From Leucaena leucocephala (lineage: Eukaryota > Streptophyta > Magnoliopsida > Fabales > Fabaceae), in the NCBI GenBank assembly GCA_037074615.1, contig CM073563.1, positions 14,616,501-14,680,500 on the forward strand: a stretch of DNA of 64,000 nucleotides, in the 5' to 3' direction. Each line of letters begins with the position of its first letter. Within the stretch, counting starts at the first letter, position 1. This document shows positions 1 through 9,676 of the stretch, piece by piece. The notes under the pieces are model-generated. The model ran no database searches and was not told where the DNA came from. It saw only the letters and a list, made by a program, of their open reading frames with translations. Made by a program: the position numbers and the translations under genes.

Positions 1-606
1 CACCAATATCAACATTGAATATTCATTCTAGAATGCCACATTCCTCAAGATATGGGTCCATATAGGTCACAAAAGGGTCATCAATTGTTTCTAGTTTGAC
101 TCAAATGGAGCAAAATTCTTGAACTTGTCTATACTTGTAACTCACCCCCAATCTCAACTTTCAATATGAGTTCTAGAATGTCACTTCTCCAAAGATGTGG
201 GTCCATGTAGGTCACAAAGTGTCATCCATTTTTTCAAAGTACTTTTAGGAAAATGTAGCGAAACTCTGGCACTTTTCCTGACCATAATGGAAATTCCCCA
301 CCAATATCAACACTGACCATTCATTCTAGAATGCCACTTTCCTTAAGATATGGGTCCATATAGGTCACAACAGAGTCGTCAATTGTTCCAAGGTAGTTTT
401 ACGCAAATGTAGCAAAACTTTGGCACTTCACTTTTCTATAGTGATAACTCACCCCAATCACAACTTTTAATACGAATTCTATAACACCTATTTTCCTTAA
501 GATATGGGTCTATGTAGGTCACGGAAGAGTTATCCATTGTTTCAAGCTACTTCTAGGCAAATGAAGCAAAACCTTGGCACTTCTCCTGACCATAATGAAA
601 AGTCCC
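1..606. repeat. Single ABCD unit at the window start
   Basis: A full unit (A 1-145, B 146-298, C 299-451, D 452-606). It differs from the consensus by T to A at 460, C to T at 587 (loss of a CpG, giving cttctcctgacc) and the agtcc ending of D. The unit start coincides with base 1 of the window, but nothing suggests a true array edge. Confidence 0.93.
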
Positions 607-904
607 CACCAATATCAACATTGAATATTCATTCTAGAATGCCACATTCCTCAAGATATGGGTCCATCTAGGTCACAAAAGGGTCATCAATTGTTTCTAG
701 TTTGACTCAAATGGAGCAAAATTCTTGAACTTGTCTATACTTGTAACTCACCCCCAATCTCAACTTTCAATATGAGTTCTAGAATGTCACTTCTCCAAAG
801 ATGTGGGTCCATGTAGGTCACAAAGTGTCATCCATTTTTTCAAAGTACTTTTAGGAAAATGTAGCGAAACTCTGGCACTTCTCCCGACCATAATGAAAAG
901 TCCC
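607..904. repeat. Two-monomer AB unit 1 (298 bp)
   Basis: A followed by B with a D-type tail, then directly by another A. It carries A62C (ggtccatctagg, base 668), a variant also seen at 4294, 10344 and 19715. It follows a D ending in agtcc. With the next unit it forms the only back-to-back pair of AB units in the window. Confidence 0.93.
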
Positions 905-1202
905 CACCAATATCAACATTGAATATTCATTCTAGAATGCCACATTCCTCAAGATATGGGTCCATATAGGTCACAAAAGGGTCATCAATTGTTTCTAGTT
1001 TGACTCAAATGGAGCAAAATTCTTGAACTTGTCTATACTTGTAACTCACCCCCAATCTCAACTTTCAATATGAGTTCTAGAATGTCACTTCTCCAAAGAT
1101 GTGGGTCCATGTAGGTCACAAAGTGTCATCCATTTTTTCAAAGTACTTTTAGGAAAATGTAGCGAAACTCTGGCACTTCTCCCGACCATAATGAAAAGTC
1201 CC
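905..1202. repeat. Two-monomer AB unit 2 (298 bp)
   Basis: Second of the tandem AB pair. B ends in the D-type tail gaccataatgaaaagtcc. No other deviation from the AB consensus was seen. Confidence 0.93.
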
Positions 1203-1823
1203 CACCAATATCAACATTGAATATTCATTCTAGAATGCCACATTCCTCAAGATATGGGTCCATATAGGTCACAAAAGGGTCATCAATTGTTTCTAGTTTG
1301 ACTCAAATGGAGCAAAATTCTTGAACTTGTCTATACTTGTAACTCACCCCCAATCTCAACTTTCAATATGAGTTCTAGAATGTCACTTCTCCAAAGATGT
1401 GGGTCCATGTAGGTCACAAAGTGTCATCCATTTTTTCAAAGTACTTTTAGGAAAATGTAGCGAAACTCTGGCACTTTTCCTGACCATAATGGAAATTCCC
1501 CACCAATATCAACACTGACCATTCATTCTAGAATGCCACTTTCCTTAAGATATGGGTCCATATAGGTCACAACAGAGTCGTCAATTGTTCCAAGGTAGTT
1601 TTACGCAAATGTAGCAAAACTTTGGCACTTCACTTTTCTATAGTGATAACTCACCCCAATCTCAACTTTTAATACGAATTCTATAACACCTATTTTCCTT
1701 AAGATATGGGTCTATGTAGGTCACGGAAGAGTTATCCATTGTTTCAAGCTACTTCTAGGCAAATGAAGCAAAACCTTGGCACTTCTCCCGACCATAATGA
1801 AAGGTCCCCACCAATATCAACAT

Positions 1824-1843
1824 TGAATATTCATTCTAGAATG
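1824..1843. other. Overlapping palindromes of monomer A (reference copy)
   Basis: TGAATATTCA (10 bp, perfect) and CATTCTAGAATG (12 bp, perfect) overlap by two bases at unit positions 16-25 and 24-35. Monomer C keeps only the 12-bp palindrome, B keeps an 8-bp core, D has neither. Short dyad symmetries are a known recurring property of centromeric satellites; any function here is inference. Confidence 0.75.
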
Positions 1844-1856
1844 CCACATTCCTCAA

Positions 1857-1878
1857 GATATGGGTCCATATAGGTCAC
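1857..1878. other. Conserved core box of the monomer (reference copy in A)
   Basis: The stretch GGGTCYATRTAGGTCAC, preceded by gat(a/g)t, is the best conserved segment among the four monomer types. In this unit it lies at 1857-1878 (A), 2002-2023 (B), 2155-2176 (C) and 2309-2330 (D), spaced 145, 153 and 154 bp. It contains the word GGTC twice, 10 bp apart, about one helical turn. Conservation between otherwise diverged monomers suggests a constraint such as protein binding or nucleosome placement, but that is inference. It does not match the CENP-B box. Confidence 0.7.
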
Positions 1879-1953
1879 AAAAGGGTCATCAATTGTTTCT
1901 AGTTTGACTCAAATGGAGCAAAATTCTTGAACTTGTCTATACTTGTAACTCAC

Positions 1954-2106
1954 CCCCAATCTCAACTTTCAATATGAGTTCTAGAATGTCACTTCTCCAA
2001 AGATGTGGGTCCATGTAGGTCACAAAGTGTCATCCATTTTTTCAAAGTACTTTTAGGAAAATGTAGCGAAACTCTGGCACTTTTCCTGACCATAATGGAA
2101 ATTCCC
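1954..2106. repeat. Monomer B, reference copy (153 bp)
   Basis: Second monomer. It begins cccccaatctcaactttc and ends cataatggaaattcc. It keeps the TCTAGA site within the 8-bp palindrome TTCTAGAA and carries the core as gggtccatgtaggtcac. Its single CpG is in gtagcgaaac. Head and tail resemble monomer D. In the two-monomer units the last ~30 bases of B are replaced by the D-type tail (cttctcccgaccataatg instead of cttttcctgaccataatg). Confidence 0.93.
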
Positions 2107-2259
2107 CACCAATATCAACACTGACCATTCATTCTAGAATGCCACTTTCCTTAAGATATGGGTCCATATAGGTCACAACAGAGTCGTCAATTGTTCCAAG
2201 GTAGTTTTACGCAAATGTAGCAAAACTTTGGCACTTCACTTTTCTATAGTGATAACTCA
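2107..2259. repeat. Monomer C, reference copy (153 bp)
   Basis: Third monomer. It begins caccaatatcaacactgacc and ends gtgataactca. It keeps the 12-bp palindrome CATTCTAGAATG but has lost the adjacent TGAATATTCA palindrome of A (actgaccattc instead). The core is identical to that of A. Two CpGs are present (gagtcgtc, ttacgcaaa). It is absent from the 28 two-monomer units. A common variant has gaac instead of gacc at unit position 317. Confidence 0.93.
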
Positions 2260-2414
2260 CCCCAATCTCAACTTTTAATACGAATTCTATAACACCTATT
2301 TTCCTTAAGATATGGGTCTATGTAGGTCACGGAAGAGTTATCCATTGTTTCAAGCTACTTCTAGGCAAATGAAGCAAAACCTTGGCACTTCTCCCGACCA
2401 TAATGAAAGGTCCC
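2260..2414. repeat. Monomer D, reference copy (155 bp)
   Basis: Fourth monomer. It begins ccccaatctcaacttttaat and ends cataatgaaaggtcc. It is the most diverged in the palindrome region: ttctagaatg of the others is replaced by ttctataaca, so the TCTAGA site is gone and a GAATTC site appears just upstream. The core reads gggtctatgtaggtcac. It has three CpGs, the most of any monomer (atacgaattc, tcacggaag, tcccgacc). Its last base triplet is usually ggtcc; in ten units it is agtcc, and each of those is followed by a two-monomer unit. Confidence 0.93.
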
Positions 2415-5400
2415 CACCAATATCAACATTGAATATTCATTCTAGAATGCCACATTCCTCAAGATATGGGTCCATATAGGTCACAAAAGGGTCATCAATT
2501 GTTTCTAGTTTGACTCAAATGGAGCAAAATTCTTGAACTTGTCTATACTTGTAACTCACCCCCAATCTCAACTTTCAATATGAGTTCTAGAATGTCACTT
2601 CTCCAAAGATGTGGGTCCATGTAGGTCACAAAGTGTCATCCATTTTTTCAAAGTACTTTTAGGAAAATGTAGCGAAACTCTGGCACTTTTCCTGACCATA
2701 ATGGAAATTCCCCACCAATATCAACACTGACCATTCATTCTAGAATGCCACTTTCCTTAAGATATGGGTCCATATAGGTCACAACAGAGTCGTCAATTGT
2801 TCCAAGGTAGTTTTACGCAAATGTAGCAAAACTTTGGCACTTCACTTTTCTATAGTGATAACTCACCCCAATCTCAACTTTTAATACGAATTCTATAACA
2901 CCTATTTTCCTTAAGATATGGGTCTATGTAGGTCACGGAAGAGTTATCCATTGTTTCAAGCTACTTCTAGGCAAATGAAGCAAAACCTTGGCACTTCTCC
3001 CGACCATAATGAAAGGTCCCCACCAATATCAACATTGAATATTCATTCTAGAATGCCACATTCCTCAAGATATGGGTCCATATAGGTCACAAAAGGGTCA
3101 TCAATTGTTTCTAGTTTGACTCAAATGGAGCAAAATTCTTGAACTTGTCTATACTTGTAACTCACCCCCAATCTCAACTTTCAATATGAGTTCTAGAATG
3201 TCACTTCTCCAAAGATGTGGGTCCATGTAGGTCACAAAGTGTCATCCATTTTTTCAAAGTACTTTTAGGAAAATGTAGCGAAACTCTGGCACTTTTCCTG
3301 ACCATAATGGAAATTCCCCACCAATATCAACACTGACCATTCATTCTAGAATGCCACTTTCCTTAAGATATGGGTCCATATAGGTCACAACAGAGTCGTC
3401 AATTGTTCCAAGGTAGTTTTACGCAAATGTAGCAAAACTTTGGCACTTCACTTTTCTATAGTGATAACTCACCCCAATCTCAACTTTTAATACGAATTCT
3501 ATAACACCTATTTTCCTTAAGATATGGGTCTATGTAGGTCACGGAAGAGTTATCCATTGTTTCAAGCTACTTCTAGGCAAATGAAGCAAAACCTTGGCAC
3601 TTCTCCCGACCATAATGAAAGGTCCCCACCAATATCAACATTGAATATTCATTCTAGAATGCCACATTCCTCAAGATATGGGTCCATATAGGTCACAAAA
3701 GGGTCATCAATTGTTTCTAGTTTGACTCAAATGGAGCAAAATTCTTGAACTTGTCTATACTTGTAACTCACCCCCAATCTCAACTTTCAATATGAGTTCT
3801 AGAATGTCACTTCTCCAAAGATGTGGGTCCATGTAGGTCACAAAGTGTCATCCATTTTTTCAAAGTACTTTTAGGAAAATGTAGCGAAACTCTGGCACTT
3901 TTCCTGACCATAATGGAAATTCCCCACCAATATCAACACTGACCATTCATTCTAGAATGCCACTTTCCTTAAGATATGGGTCCATATAGGTCACAACAGA
4001 GTCGTCAATTGTTCCAAGGTAGTTTTAAGCAAATGTAGCAAAACTTTGGCACTTCACTTTTCTATAGTGATAACTCACCCCAATCTCAACTTTTAATACG
4101 AATTCTATAACACCTATTTTCCTTAAGATATGGGTCTATGTAGGTCACGGAAGAGTTATCCATTGTTTCAAGCTACTTCTAGGCAAATGAAGCAAAACCT
4201 TGGCACTTCTCCCGACCATAATGAAAGGTCCCCACCAATATCAACATTGAATATTCATTCTAGAATGCCACATTCCTCAAGATATGGGTCCATCTAGGTC
4301 ACAAAAGGGTCATCAATTGTTTCTAGTTTGACTCAAATGGAGCAAAATTCTTGAACTTGTCTATACTTGTAACTCACCCCCAATCTCAACTTTCAATATG
4401 AGTTCTAGAATGTCACTTCTCCAAAGATGTGGGTCCATGTAGGTCACAAAGTGTCATCCATTTTTTCAAAGTACTTTTAGGAAAATGTAGCGAAACTCTG
4501 GCACTTTTCCTGACCATAATGGAAATTCCCCACCAATATCAACACTGACCATTCATTCTAGAATGCCACTTTCCTTAAGATATGGGTCCATATAGGTCAC
4601 AACAGAGTCGTCAATTGTTCCAAGGTAGTTTTACGCAAATGTAGCAAAACTTTGGCACTTCACTTTTCTATAGTGATAACTCACCCCAATCTCAACTTTT
4701 AATACGAATTCTATAACACCTATTTTCCTTAAGATATGGGTCTATGTAGGTCACGGAAGAGTTATCCATTGTTTCAAGCTACTTCTAGGCAAATGAAGCA
4801 AAACCTTGGCACTTCTCCCGACCATAATGAAAGGTCCCCACCAATATCAACATTGAATATTCATTCTAGAATGCCACATTCCTCAAGATATGGGTCCATA
4901 TAGGTCACAAAAGGGTCATCAATTGTTTCTAGTTTGACTCAAATGGAGCAAAATTCTTGAACTTGTCTATACTTGTAACTCACCCCCAATCTCAACTTTC
5001 AATATGAGTTCTAGAATGTCACTTCTCCAAAGATGTGGGTCCATGTAGGTCACAAAGTGTCATCCATTTTTTCAAAGTACTTTTAGGAAAATGTAGCGAA
5101 ACTCTGGCACTTTTCCTGACCATAATGGAAATTCCCCACCAATATCAACACTGACCATTCATTCTAGAATGCCACTTTCCTTAAGATATGGGTCCATATA
5201 GGTCACAACAGAGTCGTCAATTGTTCCAAGGTAGTTTTACGCAAATGTAGCAAAACTTTGGCACTTCACTTTTCTATAGTGATAACTCACCCCAATCTCA
5301 ACTTTTAATACGAATTCTATAACACCTATTTTCCTTAAGATATGGGTCTATGTAGGTCACGGAAGAGTTATCCATTGTTTCAAGCTACTTCTAGGCAAAT

Positions 5401-6656
5401 GAAGCAAAACCTTGGCACTTCTCCCGACCATAATGAAAGGTCCCCACCAATATCAACATTGAATATTCATTCTAGAATGCCACATTCCTCAAGATATGGG
5501 TCCATATAGGTCACAAAAGGGTCATCAATTGTTTCTAGTTTGACTCAAATGGAGCAAAATTCTTGAACTTGTCTATACTTGTAACTCACCCCCAATCTCA
5601 ACTTTCAATATGAGTTCTAGAATGTCACTTCTCCAAAGATGTGGGTCCATGTAGGTCACAAAGTGTCATCCATTTTTTCAAAGTACTTTTAGGAAAATGT
5701 AGCGAAACTCTGGCACTTTTCCTGACCATAATGGAAATTCCCCACCAATATCAACACTGACCATTCATTCTAGAATGCCACTTTCCTTAAGATATGGGTC
5801 CATATAGGTCACAACAGAGTCGTCAATTGTTCCAAGGTAGTTTTACGCAAATGTAGCAAAACTTTGGCACTTCACTTTTCTATAGTGATAACTCACCCCA
5901 ATCTCAACTTTTAATACGAATTCTATAACACCTATTTTCCTTAAGATATGGGTCTATGTAGGTCACGGAAGAGTTATCCATTGTTTCAAGCTACTTCTAG
6001 GCAAATGAAGCAAAACCTTGGCACTTCTCCCGACCATAATGAAAGGTCCCCACCAATATCAACATTGAATATTCATTCTAGAATGCCACATTCCTCAAGA
6101 TATGGGTCCATATAGGTCACAAAAGGGTCATCAATTGTTTCTAGTTTGACTCAAATGGAGCAAAATTCTTGAACTTGTCTATACTTGTAACTCACCCCCA
6201 ATCTCAACTTTCAATATGAGTTCTAGAATGTCACTTCTCCAAAGATGTGGGTCCATGTAGGTCACAAAGTGTCATCCATTTTTTCAAAGTACTTTTAGGA
6301 AAATGTAGCGAAACTCTGGCACTTTTCCTGACCATAATGGAAATTCCCCACCAATATCAACACTGACCATTCATTCTAGAATGCCACTTTCCTTAAGATA
6401 TGGGTCCATATAGGTCACAACAGAGTCGTCAATTGTTCCAAGGTAGTTTTACGCAAATGTAGCAAAACTTTGGCACTTCACTTTTCTATAGTGATAACTC
6501 ACCCCAATCTCAACTTTTAATACGAATTCTATAACACCTATTTTCCTTAAGATATGGGTCTATGTAGGTCACGGAAGAGTTATCCATTGTTTCAAGCTAC
6601 TTCTAGGCAAATGAAGCAAAACCTTGGCACTTCTCCCGACCATAATGAAAAGTCCC

Positions 6657-6954
6657 CACCAATATTAACATTGAATATTCATTCTAGAATGCCACATTCC
6701 TCAAGATATGGGTCCATATAGGTCACAAAAGGGTCATCAATTGTTTCTAGTTTGACTCAAATGGAGCAAAATTCTTGAACTTGTCTATACTTGTAACTCA
6801 CCCCCAATCTCAACTTTCAATATGAGTTCTAGAATGTCACTTCTCCAAAGATGTGGGTCCATGTAGGTCACAAAGTGTCATCCATTTTTTCAAAGTACTT
6901 TTAGGAAAATGTAGCGAAACTCTGGCACTTCTCCCGACCATAATGAAAAGTCCC
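6657..6954. repeat. Two-monomer AB unit 3 (298 bp)
   Basis: AB with D-type tail, preceded by a D ending in agtcc. It has C to T at 6666 (caatattaac), not seen elsewhere. Confidence 0.93.
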
Positions 6955-9378
6955 CACCAATATCAACATTGAATATTCATTCTAGAATGCCACATTCCTC
7001 AAGATATGGGTCCATATAGGTCACAAAAGGGTCATCAATTGTTTCTAGTTTGACTCAAATGGAGCAAAATTCTTGAACTTGTCTATACTTGTAACTCACC
7101 CCCAATCTCAACTTTCAATATGAGTTCTAGAATGTCACTTCTCCAAAGATGTGGGTCCATGTAGGTCACAAAGTGTCATCCATTTTTTCAAAGTACTTTT
7201 AGGAAAATGTAGCGAAACTCTGGCACTTTTCCTGACCATAATGGAAATTCCCCACCAATATCAACACTGACCATTCATTCTAGAATGCCACTTTCCTTAA
7301 GATATGGGTCCATATAGGTCACAACAGAGTCGTCAATTGTTCCAAGGTAGTTTTACGCAAATGTAGCAAAACTTTGGCACTTCACTTTTCTATAGTGATA
7401 ACTCACCCCAATCTCAACTTTTAATACGAATTCTATAACACCTATTTTCCTTAAGATATGGGTCTATGTAGGTCACGGAAGAGTTATCCATTGTTTCAAG
7501 CTACTTCTAGGCAAATGAAGCAAAACCTTGGCACTTCTCCCGACCATAATGAAAGGTCCCCACCAATATCAACATTGAATATTCATTCTAGAATGCCACA
7601 TTCCTCAAGATATGGGTCCATATAGGTCACAAAAGGGTCATCAATTGTTTCTAGTTTGACTCAAATGGAGCAAAATTCTTGAACTTGTCTATACTTGTAA
7701 CTCACCCCCAATCTCAACTTTCAATATGAGTTCTAGAATGTCACTTCTCCAAAGATGTGGGTCCATGTAGGTCACAAAGTGTCATCCATTTTTTCAAAGT
7801 ACTTTTAGGAAAATGTAGCGAAACTCTGGCACTTTTCCTGACCATAATGGAAATTCCCCACCAATATCAACACTGAACATTCATTCTAGAATGCCACTTT
7901 CCTTAAGATATGGGTCCATATAGGTCACAACAGAGTCGTCAATTGTTCCAAGGTAGTTTTACGCAAATGTAGCAAAACTTTGGCACTTCACTTTTCTATA
8001 GTGATAACTCACCCCAATCTCAACTTTTAATACGAATTCTATAACACCTATTTTCCTTAAGATATGGGTCTATGTAGGTCACGGAAGAGTTATCCATTGT
8101 TTCAAGCTACTTCTAGGCAAATGAAGCAAAACCTTGGCACTTCTCCCGACCATAATGAAAGGTCCCCACCAATATCAACATTGAATATTCATTCTAGAAT
8201 GCCACATTCCTCAAGATATGGGTCCATATAGGTCACAAAAGGGTCATCAATTGTTTCTAGTTTGACTCAAATGGAGCAAAATTCTTGAACTTGTCTATAC
8301 TTGTAACTCACCCCCAATCTCAACTTTCAATATGAGTTCTAGAATGTCACTTCTCCAAAGATGTGGGTCCATGTAGGTCACAAAGTGTCATCCATTTTTT
8401 CAAAGTACTTTTCGGAAAATGTAGCGAAACTCTGGCACTTTTCCTGACCATAATGGAAATTCCCCACCAATATCAACACTGACCATTCATTCTAGAATGC
8501 CACTTTCCTTAAGATATGGGTCCATATAGGTCACAACAGAGTCGTCAATTGTTCCAAGGTAGTTTTACGCAAATGTAGCAAAACTTTGGCACTTCACTTT
8601 TCTATAGTGATAACTCACCCCAATCTCAACTTTTAATACGAATTCTGTAACACCTATTTTCCTTAAGATATGGGTCTATGTAGGTCACGGAAGAGTTATC
8701 CATTGTTTCAAGCTACTTCTAGGCAAATGAAGCAAAACCTTGGCACTTCTCCCGACCATAATGAAAGGTCCCCACCAATATCAACATTGAATATTCATTC
8801 TAGAATGCCACATTCCTCAAGATATGGGTCCATATAGGTCACAAAAGGGTCATCAATTGTTTCTAGTTTGACTCAAATGGAGCAAAATTCTTGAACTTGT
8901 CTATACTTGTAACTCACCCCCAATCTCAACTTTCAATATGAGTTCTAGAATGTCACTTCTCCAAAGATGTGGGTCCATGTAGGTCACAAAGTGTCATCCA
9001 TTTTTTCAAAGTACTTTTAGGAAAATGTAGCGAAACTCTGGCACTTTTCCTGACCATAATGGAAATTCCCCACCAATATCAACACTGACCATTCATTCTA
9101 GAATGCCACTTTCCTTAAGATATGGGTCCATATAGGTCACAACAGAGTCGTCAATTGTTCCAAGGTAGTTTTACGCAAATGTAGCAAAACTTTGGCACTT
9201 CACTTTTCTATAGTGATAACTCACCCCAATCTCAACTTTTAATACGAATTCTATAACACCTATTTTCCTTAAGATATGGGTCTATGTAGGTCACGGAAGA
9301 GTTATCCATTGTTTCAAGCTACTTCTAGGCAAATGAAGCAAAACCTTGGCACTTCTCCCGACCATAATGAAAGGTCCC
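6955..9378. repeat. Run of 4 ABCD units
   Basis: Starts 6955, 7561, 8167, 8773. Unit 7561 has C317A (cactgaacattc, base 7877). Unit 8167 has A247C (ttttcggaaaat, base 8413) and a private A to G at 8647. The order C317A unit then A247C unit recurs at 23281 and 25099. Confidence 0.95.
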
Positions 9379-9676
9379 CACCAATATCAACATTGAATAT
9401 TCATTCTAGAATGCCACATTCCTCAAGATATGGGTCCATATAGGTCACAAAAGGGTCATCAATTGTTTCTAGTTTGACTCAAATGGAGCAAAATTCTTGA
9501 ACTTGTCTATACTTGTAACTCACCCCCAATCTCAACTTTCAATATGAGTTCTAGAATGTCACTTCTCCAAAGATGTGGGTCCATGTAGGTCACAAAGTGT
9601 CATCCATTTTTTCAAAGTACTTTTAGGAAAATGTAGCGAAACTCTGGCACTTCTCCCGACCATAATGAAAAGTCCC
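9379..9676. repeat. Two-monomer AB unit 4 (298 bp)
   Basis: AB with D-type tail; the preceding D ends in ggtcc, unlike at AB units 1 and 3. Confidence 0.93.

Larger units (their letters stand above)
1809..1953. repeat. Monomer A, reference copy (145 bp)
   Basis: First monomer of the 606-bp unit, shown in a typical copy. It begins caccaatatcaacattg and ends in cttgtaactca. It holds two partly overlapping palindromes, TGAATATTCA and CATTCTAGAATG, and the shared core gggtccatataggtcac. It has no CpG at all. It is the shortest monomer, and its head and tail match monomer C rather than B or D, so A and C are sister types. Monomer boundaries are set by aligning the caat-t-tcaac start and the ttcta motif among the four types; any other phase would be equally valid. 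Confidence 0.93.
1203..6656. repeat. Run of 9 ABCD units
   Basis: Unit starts are 1203, 1809, 2415, 3021, 3627, 4233, 4839, 5445 and 6051, each exactly 606 bp. Deviations seen: C to A at 4028 (ttttaagcaaa, loses a CpG), A62C at 4294, and the last D ends agtcc. This is one of the most regular and uniform stretches. Confidence 0.95.

Noticed and set aside
1..606. True array edge at the window start
   Set aside because: Base 1 happens to be a unit start, but the first unit is intact with only three deviations seen; degraded monomers typical of array edges are absent.
1857..1878. Nuclear receptor half-site AGGTCA in the core box
   Set aside because: A six-base match repeated in a satellite is expected by chance amplification; no spacing of a known response element is conserved and no gene lies nearby.
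8408..8418. CENP-B box in the A247C variant (ttttcggaaaat)
   Set aside because: It lacks the TTCG and CGGG spacing of the CENP-B box; it only forms a 5-bp inverted repeat around one base.
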